DNA from: Nodosilinea sp. WJT8-NPBG4
GTDB taxonomy: Bacteria > Cyanobacteriota > Cyanobacteriia > Phormidesmidales > Phormidesmidaceae
Assembly: GCA_019359285.1 (NCBI GenBank)
Contig: JAHHHQ010000052.1
Span: 1 to 64,000 of the forward strand
Direction: 5' to 3'
Length of the DNA: 64,000 bases
Shown here: in pieces, positions 16,421-24,588 of the stretch
Position numbering within the stretch: position 1 is the first letter of the stretch
Layout of the letters: every line of letters begins with the position of its first letter
Position numbers and translations under genes: made by a program
The notes under the pieces: generated by a model
The model's input: the letters and a program-made list of their open reading frames with translations, nothing else
What the model was told of the DNA's origin: nothing
Database searches by the model: none

Positions 16421-17878
16421 CTAGATTAGGTTCAAGGCGGCCAGGCGTTCGAGCCCAAGGGCGATCGCGTCCTCCTCGCGTTCCGTGTAGCTAAAGATAA
16501 ACTCGTGCCCTGGGCTAGGACCCAAGTACTGAGGGCTGGCGGAAATCAGCCCGATCCCCACCTCGGCGGCTTTCGCCATCAGCTCTGCATCAGGGATATC
16601 GGTCGCAAAGCGCACCATAACGTGCAGCCCAGCGTTTTCGCCCAGCAGCGTAGCGCGATCGCCCCAGTGCTCGTTCAGAGCCGCAACCAGCGTCTGCCGT
16701 CGTCGGTCATAGATGCCCCGCATGCGGCGAATGTGGCGCTCCAGGTGGCCCTCGGTAATGAAGTCGGTCAGCACCGCCTGCTCCAGGGTTGGCCCCTGGC
16801 GATCAGCCAACCACTTGGCGCGGCTAAACACCGCCACTAGAGCCGGAGGCAGCACCATATAGCCCACCCGCAGCGACGGAAACAGCACCTTAGAAAACGT
16901 GCCCACGTACAGCACCGACTGGCCATCCCCCAACCCTTGCAGCGCCGGAATGGGGCGGCCCCCGTAGCGATATTCGCTGTCGTAGTCGTCTTCAAAAATT
17001 AGGCTGCCGGTCTGCTCTGCCCAAGCCAGCAGGGCCAGCCGGCGCGGCAGAGACAGCACCGCCCCGGTCGGAAACTGGTGCGACGGGGTGACATACACCA
17101 GACGAATCGGACCAGGTGTAGCCGCCAGTGCCGCCACATCCATACCCGCCGCATCCACCGGAATTGGGTGCAATGTTGCCCCTTGACTGGCCAAAACGCG
17201 GCGGGCGCTGAGGTAGCTGGGTTCTTCTAAAGCCACCGTATCGCCGGGCGATAGCAGCAGGCGCGTGGCGAGAGAAAGCGCCTGCTGGGTGCCATTGGTG
17301 ATCAAAATTTGATTGGGATGACAGTGCACGGCGCGAGCCTGGGCCAGGTAGGCCGCGATCGCCTCTCGCAGCGGTCTATACCCCATCGGGTCGGTGGCAT
17401 AGTCGAGCCATTCCGTGCGGCGACAGTGGCGAGACAACAGCTGTCGCCATAGTCCTAAAGGAAAGCGATCGAGGGCCGGTCGGCCATAGCGAAAGCTTAG
17501 GGGCACAGCGGGTTCGGTGCTAGGGCCAGGGTCAATCTGCTCTAGGCGACGACCATACGCCGACAGCGGCACAGCGGGGATTGGCCCAGCTGGGATGGCG
17601 GTTAAGGGAGGCGATTGCAGCAGGTCGTCGGGCAGTTGGTCGCAGACGTAGGTGCCAGAACCCGTCACTGTTTGCAGATAGCCCTCGCTCAGCAATTGGT
17701 CATAGCTCTGGGTCACTGTAGCCCGCGATACTCCTAGACTTTGAGCCAGGGCGCGGGTCGAAGGCAAGCGCTGGCGCGGGGCCAGCCGTCCGTTGAGAAT
17801 CCCGGCCCGCAGGGCGGCGTAGATCTGCTGGTAGACGGGGTCTGGGCTGTGGGGGTCGAGAGCAATGGCAAAATCCAT
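16421..17878 (-). CDS. MocR/PdxR-type regulator (GntR HTH plus aminotransferase domain)
   Basis: 485 residues. The GntR winged helix at 10-75 includes PVYQQIYAALRAGILNGRL and LPSTRALAQSLGVSRATVTQ. From about 110 on comes a fold type I aminotransferase domain with ITNGTQQALSLATRLL, DDYDSEYRYGG and the PLP-lysine segment VGTFSKVLFPSLRVGY. These regulators sense PLP or amino compounds and usually control a divergent neighbour. The divergent neighbour here is the acetyltransferase at 17991, so that gene is the likely target. The effector is unknown. It is intact, with no sign of truncation. Confidence 0.87.
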   Translation of the reverse strand: MDFAIALDPHSPDPVYQQIYAALRAGILNGRLAPRQRLPSTRALAQSLGVSRATVTQSYDQLLSEGYLQTVTGSGTYVCDQLPDDLLQSPPLTAIPAGPIPAVPLSAYGRRLEQIDPGPSTEPAVPLSFRYGRPALDRFPLGLWRQLLSRHCRRTEWLDYATDPMGYRPLREAIAAYLAQARAVHCHPNQILITNGTQQALSLATRLLLSPGDTVALEEPSYLSARRVLASQGATLHPIPVDAAGMDVAALAATPGPIRLVYVTPSHQFPTGAVLSLPRRLALLAWAEQTGSLIFEDDYDSEYRYGGRPIPALQGLGDGQSVLYVGTFSKVLFPSLRVGYMVLPPALVAVFSRAKWLADRQGPTLEQAVLTDFITEGHLERHIRRMRGIYDRRRQTLVAALNEHWGDRATLLGENAGLHVMVRFATDIPDAELMAKAAEVGIGLISASPQYLGPSPGHEFIFSYTEREEDAIALGLERLAALNLI

Positions 17879-17990
17879 TGGGGTTAACCCATGGGGATAC
17901 TCAAAGTGGACTGGTTAGTTCAATCAAAATTGGCTCTTGTAACTCTCCAATTTTACTTCTATTCTAAGCAAAGCTCTCAGAAGAGAAAAG
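17879..17990. promoter_or_regulatory. Divergent promoter region, MocR and GNAT genes
   Basis: 112 bases between divergent starts. The segment TGGACTGGTTAGTTC followed by AATTGGCTCTTG resembles the paired, offset half-sites (CTGGTTA / TTGGCTC) that MocR proteins commonly bind. AGAAGAGAAAAG just before ATG 17991 is the likely ribosome binding site. This is inference from arrangement and motif shape. Confidence 0.4.
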
Positions 17991-18433
17991 ATGGACGTTT
18001 TTCAAGCCGGGTTTGAGCACCTTGAGGCAGTGGCAAAACTGTTTGACCAATATCGAGTTTTTTACCAAGCCCCGTCAGATTTCGAGGCAGCAAAACATTC
18101 ATCAGCAAGCGTCTTCAGGAAAATAGTTCAGCGATATTTGTGATCTGCCACGACGGAGAAATTGCGGGATTTACGCAGCTTTATCCCACGTTTTCTTCCG
18201 TATCGATGAAGCGTGTTTGGATTTTAAATGACTTGTTTGTAGAGGAAACCTATAGACATAGGGGAATGGCAAGGCTACTGCTGAACGCAGCAGCAGAATT
18301 TGCGAAATCAACTGATGCCGCCCGAATTATTCTAGCGACACAAATTTCTAATACTTCGGCTCAGTCCCTCTATGAATCGGAGGGTTACTGGCAAGATGAA
18401 GCGTTTTATCATTACACGCTGTCGCTGACGTGA
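17991..18433 (+). pseudogene. GNAT acetyltransferase with single-base frameshift
   Basis: From ATG 17991 the protein starts like a GNAT (FQAGFEHLEAVAKLFDQYRVFY) but hits TGA near 18141. Dropping one frame at the A4 run 18092-18095 restores a full acetyltransferase: TFISKRLQENSSAIFVICHD, then FTQLYPTFSSVSMKRVWILNDLFV, the acetyl-CoA loop YRHRGMARLLL and a normal C-terminus at 18433. One A is missing compared with the expected A5. It could be a true pseudogene, slippage, or a sequencing error. It is divergent from the MocR regulator, its probable controller. The downstream ORF beginning at 18140 is only the 3' two thirds of this gene. Confidence 0.8.
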
Positions 18434-18471
18434 CTTGTGTTTCAAGCAATTCTGACTAACACGCAAAAATT

Positions 18472-18963
18472 ATGTCAATGCCAATCCCTATCACTATTCG
18501 AATTAGCAGTCCTACAGAAGATGCCGTGATTGCCCAACATTTTTACTGTATGTGGCGCGATCTAGGCGTTTCTGAGAACAACATTCAACCTAACTGGTTA
18601 GATATTTCCCTAGATTTTATTCAAGCCGCCCGACAGACCCTCAACTACCAGCCCTTTGTAGCTGAGGCCGAGGGAAACATTGTGGGCTCGGTCAGTGGCC
18701 AGCGCTTTGCCGGACTGTATCCCTGGATTGTGTCACCAGACCATCGCCAGTACGGCTATATCTGGGGCGTCTATGTAGAGCCTGCCTACCGCAATCAGGG
18801 TGTGGCCACCCAGCTCACCCAACTGATGGTGGACTATCTCCAGGGCATAGGCTGCACCAAAGTTGTGCTCAATGCGGCCCCCAAGGCGCGATCGCTCTAC
18901 CAAAAGCTGGGCTTTGGTGAAAGCAACCTGATGGAACTCAATCTCGTATCCCAGGAGGGTTAG
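18472..18963 (+). CDS. GNAT family N-acetyltransferase
   Basis: A 163-residue intact GNAT. The acetyl-CoA binding motif A reads VEPAYRNQGVATQLTQLMVDYL (about 103-124) and the C-terminal part ends with the common APKARSLYQKLGFGES segment. Substrate specificity cannot be read. Its stop is immediately followed by the ATG of the transglutaminase-like gene, so the two are co-transcribed. It is not closely related to the broken acetyltransferase just upstream. Confidence 0.82.
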   Translation: MSMPIPITIRISSPTEDAVIAQHFYCMWRDLGVSENNIQPNWLDISLDFIQAARQTLNYQPFVAEAEGNIVGSVSGQRFAGLYPWIVSPDHRQYGYIWGVYVEPAYRNQGVATQLTQLMVDYLQGIGCTKVVLNAAPKARSLYQKLGFGESNLMELNLVSQEG

Positions 18964-19587
18964 ATGTCGATTGCCTTACCGATTGCTCTGATTCCCGAGT
19001 CAGCCAGCCTGGCCGACTATCGGGTGCCATCGGCGGTGGTGAATAGTGAACACCCGGCCATTGCCACCCTGGCGCGATCGCTCACCGCAGAGGCCACTTC
19101 ACCCGTGGCACAGGTCAAAATCGTCTACGAGTGGGTGCGCGATCGCATCGCCCACACCTGCGACATCCAGGCCGAACTCGTCACCTGCACCGCCTCCGAG
19201 GTGCTGGCTCAAGGCCACGGATTCTGCTTTGCCAAGGCCCATCTGCTGGCAGCTCTGCTGCGCCACTGCGGCATCCCCACCGGTTTTTGCTACCAGCGTC
19301 TCGTATTTGACGATGCCCAGCCCACTCGCTACACTCTGCATGGCCTCAACGCCGTCTACCTGAGTGAGCCAGACCGCTGGCTGCGGCTCGATGCGCGAGG
19401 CAATAAGCCTGGGGTGCAGGCTGAGTTTAACGACCATCGCGAACAGCTCGCCTTCCCCATCCGCCCCCACCTCGGCGAAGTTGACTACCCCACCATTTAC
19501 ACCCATCCCAACCCTCTAGTCGTCACCGCCCTACAAACCCACCCCACCGCCGCTGACCTGATTGCCCACTTACCCCTTGCCCTATAA
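18964..19587 (+). CDS. Transglutaminase-like cysteine peptidase
   Basis: A 207-residue soluble protein with the complete transglutaminase/papain-like triad: Cys in GHGFCFAKAHLL (about 87), His in TLHGLNAVYL (about 125) and Asp in LRLDARGNK (about 140). Bacterial members hydrolyse or cross-link amide bonds. No signal peptide is seen, so it is probably cytoplasmic. It directly abuts the GNAT gene (zero spacing), which points to a shared small-molecule or peptide pathway. A pyrimidine-rich linker then separates it from the flavin-binding protein gene. Confidence 0.82.
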   Translation: MSIALPIALIPESASLADYRVPSAVVNSEHPAIATLARSLTAEATSPVAQVKIVYEWVRDRIAHTCDIQAELVTCTASEVLAQGHGFCFAKAHLLAALLRHCGIPTGFCYQRLVFDDAQPTRYTLHGLNAVYLSEPDRWLRLDARGNKPGVQAEFNDHREQLAFPIRPHLGEVDYPTIYTHPNPLVVTALQTHPTAADLIAHLPLAL

Positions 19588-19626
19588 CTCATCCCCTTAC
19601 CCCTTACCCATCCACCCCCTACCCCC

Positions 19627-20286
19627 ATGTCCCAATCTCCCCCCTCTTCCACCCCCCGCACTCAAGTCAAGCGCCTCCCTCAACGGGCCAGCTACGATCG
19701 CCCCCAGGTCCACGCTATTCTCGACGAAGGGCTGGTTTGTCACCTAGGCTTTATCGCCCAGGGGCAACCCTTTGTCATCCCCACCGCCTACGGTCGCATG
19801 GGCGATCGCGTCTACATTCACGGCTCCCCGGCCAGCCGTCTGTTGACCACGCTGGATCAGGGGGTGGAGGTCTGTCTCACCGTCACCCTGCTCGACGGTT
19901 TGGTAATGGCGCGATCGGCGTTTCACCACTCTATGAATTACCGATCGGTGGTGCTATTTGGCACCGCCACCCGGGTAGACGATGCCAACGAAAAGCTGGC
20001 GGCGCTCAAAGCCTTCACCGACCACGTTGTGCCCGGTCGCTGGGATGACGTACGACCGCCTTCCGCCCCAGAACTGACGGGCACCCTGGTGCTGGCCCTG
20101 CCCATTGCTGAGGCCTCGGTTAAGGTGCGCACCGGCCCACCCCTCGATGCCGCTGCCGACTATGCCCTGCCGGTCTGGGCGGGAGAAATTCCCTTGGCGG
20201 TTACCGCTGCCGCCGCCGTTACTGACCCCCAGTGCGCGCCAGAAGTCGCGATTCCCGACTATGCCCAGCGCTATCGGCGGGGATGA
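19627..20286 (+). CDS. Pyridoxamine 5'-phosphate oxidase-fold flavin-binding protein
   Basis: 219 residues of the split-barrel PNPOx family in its Nim-like/flavin-nucleotide-binding branch: GLVCHLGFIAQGQPFVIPTA, VYIHGSPASRLL, then SMNYRSVVLFG and a long C-terminal tail with KVRTGPP. Members bind FMN or F420 and reduce small molecules. The leader (CCCCTTACCCC tract) is a low-complexity spacer. It probably belongs to the GNAT-transglutaminase unit, 39 bases upstream. The substrate is unknown. Confidence 0.82.
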   Translation: MSQSPPSSTPRTQVKRLPQRASYDRPQVHAILDEGLVCHLGFIAQGQPFVIPTAYGRMGDRVYIHGSPASRLLTTLDQGVEVCLTVTLLDGLVMARSAFHHSMNYRSVVLFGTATRVDDANEKLAALKAFTDHVVPGRWDDVRPPSAPELTGTLVLALPIAEASVKVRTGPPLDAAADYALPVWAGEIPLAVTAAAAVTDPQCAPEVAIPDYAQRYRRG

Positions 20287-20312
20287 TACATTGCTAAATT
20301 AGCTCTTGGCTG

Positions 20313-20341
20313 TAGACAAGAATCATGTCGATTCTTGTCTA
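20313..20341. terminator. Hairpin between convergent genes
   Basis: A perfect 12-bp stem (TAGACAAGAATC, then GATTCTTGTCTA) encloses a 5-base loop. It lies in the 65-base gap between the convergent flavin-protein and DUF3095 genes, so it is probably a bidirectional terminator, though no long T run follows on either side. Confidence 0.6.
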
Positions 20342-20351
20342 TAATCACGGC

Positions 20352-21638
20352 CTAATCAATGGATGCTGCCTCACTCTTTTCCTGTGAGCCAAGATTTGAA
20401 TTTTGTCCTTGGCTCGATAGCTTTTCGCGGAGCCCTACCATGCGGGTATAAGCTTGCCAGTTGGCTGCTTTGCGCTTGAGCTTTTCCTTCAGTGGCTTAG
20501 CCGCTAGAGTGTAGCCGCCATCAGCCCCATCGACGAAGTGAACTTCATGCCCATTGCGCTCAAACACCAGACAGGTCATCAAAGCTCGATCTGAAACATG
20601 TATGCCGTAGACAAGGTTGCCTTCGCGCGATTGAATTTCAAGGTAGTCGGTCAGCTTTTCTCGCTGATTGGTATCGCCTGAGATGATCATCCGCAACATG
20701 TCATCAAATTTTTTGTAGTCACTGGCAGCCTGCACTACCTGCTTATATGCGCCCCAGTTGATACCGCCAACTTTAAGGTTCAACCTCATGTAGATCGAAC
20801 CCAAAATGTTGTCCATCTTAAGGTTCCAGATATAGCGCCAGCGAGATAACCAGTTGGAGGGCTGCGATCGCAGCTTGGCTTGGGGAAGCAGTTTCTCAGT
20901 TTTTAGAGATAGATTGAGATTTTGTAGCCCAACTGGGTGAAAGTCATCCTCAGTGCCATAGATCTCCTGAATCTTCTCAAGCACGTCGTGATACAGCGCA
21001 TTATTTGCCGCTGGACTGTGGGCGGTCGCTAGCACCAGCAGCGTTACCGTTTCCCCATGCCTGCTGGCAATATCCTGCCAGCGGCACTCCAACCCTGCCA
21101 GATCCGCTTGGGAAATCTCGACATCACTGATTTGATAGCGACCAGCCGTTTCAGAAGATTTCACTAATTCTGTTGCGTGGTTTAATCCCCCACCGACAAA
21201 CACAGCCTGGTGATACTGATCTGCTACCTTGAGCTTTGCCAGCTTCACCTCGAACCCTGCTTGGCTAGCCGTTGTCACCGGCACAATTCCTACCCGCAGC
21301 TCAAGGTTAAATTCTCTTTGAGCTAGCTGTTGCAGGGCTAGCAGAGGCGACTTTACCTTCTCTAACACGGTAGAGGGAACTAGAAGAGAAGCCCCATCTC
21401 CGCCAAACACGTAGGGAATCTCAAGCGGTTTAACAGCATTGAGTACCGCTGCAATGGAAGAAGCGCCTAAGAGATTGACTTCCTTATAGCGGCCGGCCTC
21501 AATCGCCTCCGTAGAACCCCTGACATCCGCGATGATAATGTACCAGTCACTCGGTACTGGAAGTAGATTGTTGGCATCAATCGCACTGAGCAGGTTATCT
21601 ATTGCAGGTAGGTCAGCATAAAAACGTTCTGTGGACAT
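20352..21638 (-). CDS. DUF3095 family protein
   Basis: 428 residues matching DUF3095, a family frequent in cyanobacteria and proteobacteria. The N-terminal half contains WYIIIADVRGSTEAIEAGRYKEVN and IPYVFGGDGASLLVP, which resemble the metal-binding strands of class III nucleotidyl cyclases (Asp in ADVRGS, GGDG). The C-terminal half is family-specific (GDTNQREKLTDYLE, VHFVDGADGGYTLAA). A cyclase-like or nucleotide-binding role is plausible but unproven. No membrane segment is present. It stands alone, convergent with the flavin-binding protein gene. Confidence 0.8.
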   Translation of the reverse strand: MSTERFYADLPAIDNLLSAIDANNLLPVPSDWYIIIADVRGSTEAIEAGRYKEVNLLGASSIAAVLNAVKPLEIPYVFGGDGASLLVPSTVLEKVKSPLLALQQLAQREFNLELRVGIVPVTTASQAGFEVKLAKLKVADQYHQAVFVGGGLNHATELVKSSETAGRYQISDVEISQADLAGLECRWQDIASRHGETVTLLVLATAHSPAANNALYHDVLEKIQEIYGTEDDFHPVGLQNLNLSLKTEKLLPQAKLRSQPSNWLSRWRYIWNLKMDNILGSIYMRLNLKVGGINWGAYKQVVQAASDYKKFDDMLRMIISGDTNQREKLTDYLEIQSREGNLVYGIHVSDRALMTCLVFERNGHEVHFVDGADGGYTLAAKPLKEKLKRKAANWQAYTRMVGLREKLSSQGQNSNLGSQEKSEAASID

Positions 21639-21779
21639 ACTTCTGGGGCCGCTGTTACGTGAATAGAAGTTCCGGAAAAGCGCTCTGTTAGGTTGAGCAG
21701 TTTAGTGTGCCCAGTTATACAACGAGACCAACTCTTTCCCCCTCACGCACGAGTGCATTGGTCGTTAGGTTGAGTCGGG

Positions 21780-21905
21780 ACAGGACCCCAACGAAAACCG
21801 CTCTGGCCGAAATGGCTCGAGGATAAGTGTTTGAGCTAAACCTGCAATTTGTTCAGCGATCGCCTTCCCTGCGGCAACGGCAACTAGGCATTCCATGCAG
21901 CACGT
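21780..21905 (-). pseudogene. C-terminal remnant of an FAD oxidoreductase gene
   Basis: On the minus strand this reads VAVAAGKAIAEQIAGLAQTL and then LEPFRPERFSLG. It is nearly identical to the C-terminus of the FAD-dependent oxidoreductase at 24589-25806 (VAIAAGKAIAEQITGSSQTL, PFQPERFLLG). Only the last ~40 codons are present, directly behind the macro-domain gene. It is a partial duplicate left by recombination about 3 kb from the complete gene. Confidence 0.75.
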
Positions 21906-21915
21906 AGGGCCAAGC

Positions 21916-22458
21916 TTACAGGGGACTTTCAGAACCACCAGCCAGCACCGACTGATAGACCTGATAAGCTTCGTTGCCAAAGCAAACGAATCTAACCTGC
22001 TCAACCGCAGATGATTGATCTAGAGCTGCTTTCACTGTTGCGATCGCAATTCGAGTTGCCCGCTCCAGCGGAAAGCCGTAGACCCCGGTGCTAATGGCTG
22101 GAAATGCTAGGGTGCGAATTTCATACTCAACCGCTAAGGCGAGGCTGTTTTTGTAGCAGTTAGCTAGTAGTTCATCCTCGTGATGCTGCCCACCATGCCA
22201 CACCGGCCCTACGGTGTGGATCACCCACTGTGCCGGGAGGTTATAACCTCGGGTAATTTTGGCTTGCCCGGTTAAGCAACCGCCCAGCTGACGACACTCA
22301 GCCAACAGCTTAGGCCCCGCCGCTCGATGAATGGCTCCATCTACACCGCCGCCGCCTAGCAAAGACTCATTGGCCGCATTGGCGATCGCATCAACTTTTT
22401 GGCGAGTAATATCACCTTGAACTACAATCATTCGTTCTAAATTATCAGTGGTAAGCAT
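21916..22458 (-). CDS. Macro-domain protein, O-acetyl-ADP-ribose deacetylase type
   Basis: 180 residues with the MacroD-like signature: GDITRQKVDAIANAANESLLGGGGVDGAIHRAAG across residues 15-48 and the second loop FPAISTGVYGFPLERA near 118-133. It binds ADP-ribose and removes acetyl or ADP-ribosyl groups. The last residues (about 172-180) run into the remnant behind it, so the natural C-terminus may have been altered by that rearrangement. It is cytoplasmic. No operon partner is visible. Confidence 0.88.
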   Translation of the reverse strand: MLTTDNLERMIVVQGDITRQKVDAIANAANESLLGGGGVDGAIHRAAGPKLLAECRQLGGCLTGQAKITRGYNLPAQWVIHTVGPVWHGGQHHEDELLANCYKNSLALAVEYEIRTLAFPAISTGVYGFPLERATRIAIATVKAALDQSSAVEQVRFVCFGNEAYQVYQSVLAGGSESPL

Positions 22459-22684
22459 AGAAGAAGCCTTTCAAATTTCACAGATTCAACGGTGGGTTAA
22501 GGGTCAAATTATTTCTGCCTTAAAACACTTTAACTCTCTATTAAAAAAGCTTCAGAGGAAAGCAAAAATATGTCCTCGACAAATAAAAATATTACTATCG
22601 GTTGATAGCAACCACAATCAAAATCTTTAATATATAGCTAATCCCTGACTCAGTCTGGATACTGCCAAGCCAAAAGGATAATTC

Positions 22685-23608
22685 ATGTTTATTCCACCCG
22701 GCTTTACTAGTCAATTCATCACAACCCAGTATGGCCGCATGGTCTACTACACGCCTCAGGGAGAGCCTTGGGCAGCCTCAGATATGGCAGATGAAAAAGA
22801 ATCGCTAGTCTTTTTACATGGCTTAGGGGGCGGTTCTTCGGCCTATGAGTGGTCTAAGGTTTACCCAGCTTTTGCGGCAGATTATCGAGTGTTAGCCCCT
22901 GACTTGATTGGCTGGGGTCGGTCAGATCACCCGGCTCGAGACTATCAGGCCGAAGACTATATTGCTATTATTACCGACTTCATGGAGAAGACTTGCAGTG
23001 GCCCTACTACTGTCATTGCCTCCGCACTAACAGCGGCCTTCACAGTTCGTGCAGCTATTAGTCGACCTGACTTATTTAAGTCGCTGATTGTCACAACATT
23101 AGCTGGGCTAGCTGAGTTCGGACAAGATTATCGTCGCAGTGGATTTGCCCAGTTTGCTCAACTTGCTAGCTTGCCGGTACTGAGTCAGTTGCTCTACAAT
23201 ACAGGAGTTGCCAACAGCTTTGGTATTCGGAGTTATTTAGAGCAACGTCAGTTTGCTCAGCCAGAGCGAATCTATCCAGAAATTATTGAGGCATATCTAG
23301 AATCAGCTCAGCAGAATAATGCTGAGTATGCGGCTCTTTCATTTGTGCGGGGCGATTTATGCTTTGACTTATCAAAGTACATTGGCCAACTCACTACGCC
23401 CACAGCTATTATTTGGGGAAGGGGGTCTGAATTTACTGGCCCAGAGATAGGACGCAGCCTGATGGAGATGAACCCCCAAGCCATTCGTATTTTCTATCAG
23501 CTCGATGATGTTGGATTTACCCCTCAACTGGAGCTGCCAGGAGTTACCACTGGCTTGATTCGTAAATTTTTACCTCAGCTTGAGGCTAATGCTACAGCCA
23601 CTCACTAA
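22685..23608 (+). CDS. Alpha/beta hydrolase
   Basis: 307 residues of the alpha/beta-hydrolase fold: oxyanion-side VFLHGLGGGSSAYEW near 43-57, APDLIGWGRSDHP near 74-86, and a nucleophile elbow VIASALTAAFTV near 110-121 where Ser sits in ASALT rather than the canonical GxSxG. The family's C-terminal His position is unclear: the segment usually holding it reads DDVGFTPQLE. If His is missing the protein may be non-catalytic. It is intact, preceded by AAAAGGATAATTC before ATG 22685. The substrate is unknown. Confidence 0.78.
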   Translation: MFIPPGFTSQFITTQYGRMVYYTPQGEPWAASDMADEKESLVFLHGLGGGSSAYEWSKVYPAFAADYRVLAPDLIGWGRSDHPARDYQAEDYIAIITDFMEKTCSGPTTVIASALTAAFTVRAAISRPDLFKSLIVTTLAGLAEFGQDYRRSGFAQFAQLASLPVLSQLLYNTGVANSFGIRSYLEQRQFAQPERIYPEIIEAYLESAQQNNAEYAALSFVRGDLCFDLSKYIGQLTTPTAIIWGRGSEFTGPEIGRSLMEMNPQAIRIFYQLDDVGFTPQLELPGVTTGLIRKFLPQLEANATATH

Positions 23609-23695
23609 AAAGCCTCAACGTTAGGCTAGTTCTGTTCAAAGCCTTGCTTGCCAAGTTTCTGTATAGCTTCCATGGTAATTAATAAAATCACCTGA

Positions 23696-24184
23696 CTACT
23701 CTTTCTGTTCAGCACTGTCCGTTTGGTCATCCGATAGATTGTCCCGCAGACGCAGGTATTGTTTGCCTTTGGAAGTGAGTTCGATATGGTGTTTTAGATC
23801 TCCTTCCTTAGGTAGCTGGTCTAGGTGTGACTTGGCGGCGATAAAATTGAGGGTAGACAGTCGTTTTAACTCCATAATCAAATCGGTGGTGCTCTCATAG
23901 GGCACAGAATCGCCCTCTGTGTTGAGCTGTTTCAAGTGGTTCAACTCTTGTTCAGAAACAAAGCTAGTTAGTAAAAACTTGAGAGACTCAACATAGGTCT
24001 GTTCAGCCTCTTCAATTTCAATGGGGCCAATTTTTGCTTTTTGGATATTATTGCTTGAGAATTTATCGAGCAGGTCATAAAGAGGCCTATAAAAAAATAG
24101 TAGAGCAACTGTAATGACTAGAGGCCAAGATAGCAAAACTGGTCCCAATACCGAAATCCAGTCCAAAATGGAGTGGCTGCTCAC
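23696..24184 (-). CDS. Single-pass membrane protein, unknown
   Basis: 162 residues: one N-terminal membrane helix (VLLSWPLVITVALLFFYRPL, about 17-36) followed by a charged, helical cytoplasmic part containing KAKIGPIEIEEAEQT and a C-terminal winged-helix-like segment (HHIELTSKGKQYLRLRDNL). I do not recognise the family. Codon use is more AT-rich than that of the surrounding core genes, which suggests accessory origin. It stands alone between a hydrolase gene and a 404-base gap. Confidence 0.6.
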   Translation of the reverse strand: MSSHSILDWISVLGPVLLSWPLVITVALLFFYRPLYDLLDKFSSNNIQKAKIGPIEIEEAEQTYVESLKFLLTSFVSEQELNHLKQLNTEGDSVPYESTTDLIMELKRLSTLNFIAAKSHLDQLPKEGDLKHHIELTSKGKQYLRLRDNLSDDQTDSAEQKE

Positions 24185-24588
24185 GTCATGTTCCTCGCTG
24201 ATGCTAAAAATCTGCTCAACCTGATTAATTTATCCTATTCGTTTTGTTGGGCCATAGAATCAATCAAACGGGGTGTTTTAGTCAGCCACCAACACTACAT
24301 TGTGTTTATTTTTTAGAGAGCAAAAGAACTATATCCAATATCTATTCTTAGACATTTTAGTCTCTCCAGTTTTATATACAACTGTTGGTAGAGCCTCTTT
24401 TTCCTCAAAACTGAGACCTTCCAAGGGCAGCAGGTCTTTCGTGACAAAAGTCCAATATCCTCTCTTATTCGCGGGGACCCATCAACCCAGTTAAGCAATT
24501 ACGGGGAGACTATGCGATCGCACGTTAGGTTGAGGTCTTGCCGCATCAACCCGTTTCTCCATGCCCTATAGCTTGCTGCAAGAGACTG
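24185..24588. other. Gene-free stretch
   Basis: 404 AT-rich bases. Short ORFs on both strands lack ribosome binding sites and resemble no protein. CACGTTAGGTTGAGG near 24522 partly matches TCGTTAGGTTGAGTC near 21760, both just before copies of the oxidoreductase tail, so the duplication seen at 21780 may extend slightly into this region. Confidence 0.5.

Noticed and set aside
22448..22630. Small plus-strand ORF between the macro-domain and hydrolase genes
   Set aside because: No ribosome binding site, no family resemblance, and it begins inside the divergent macro-domain start region.
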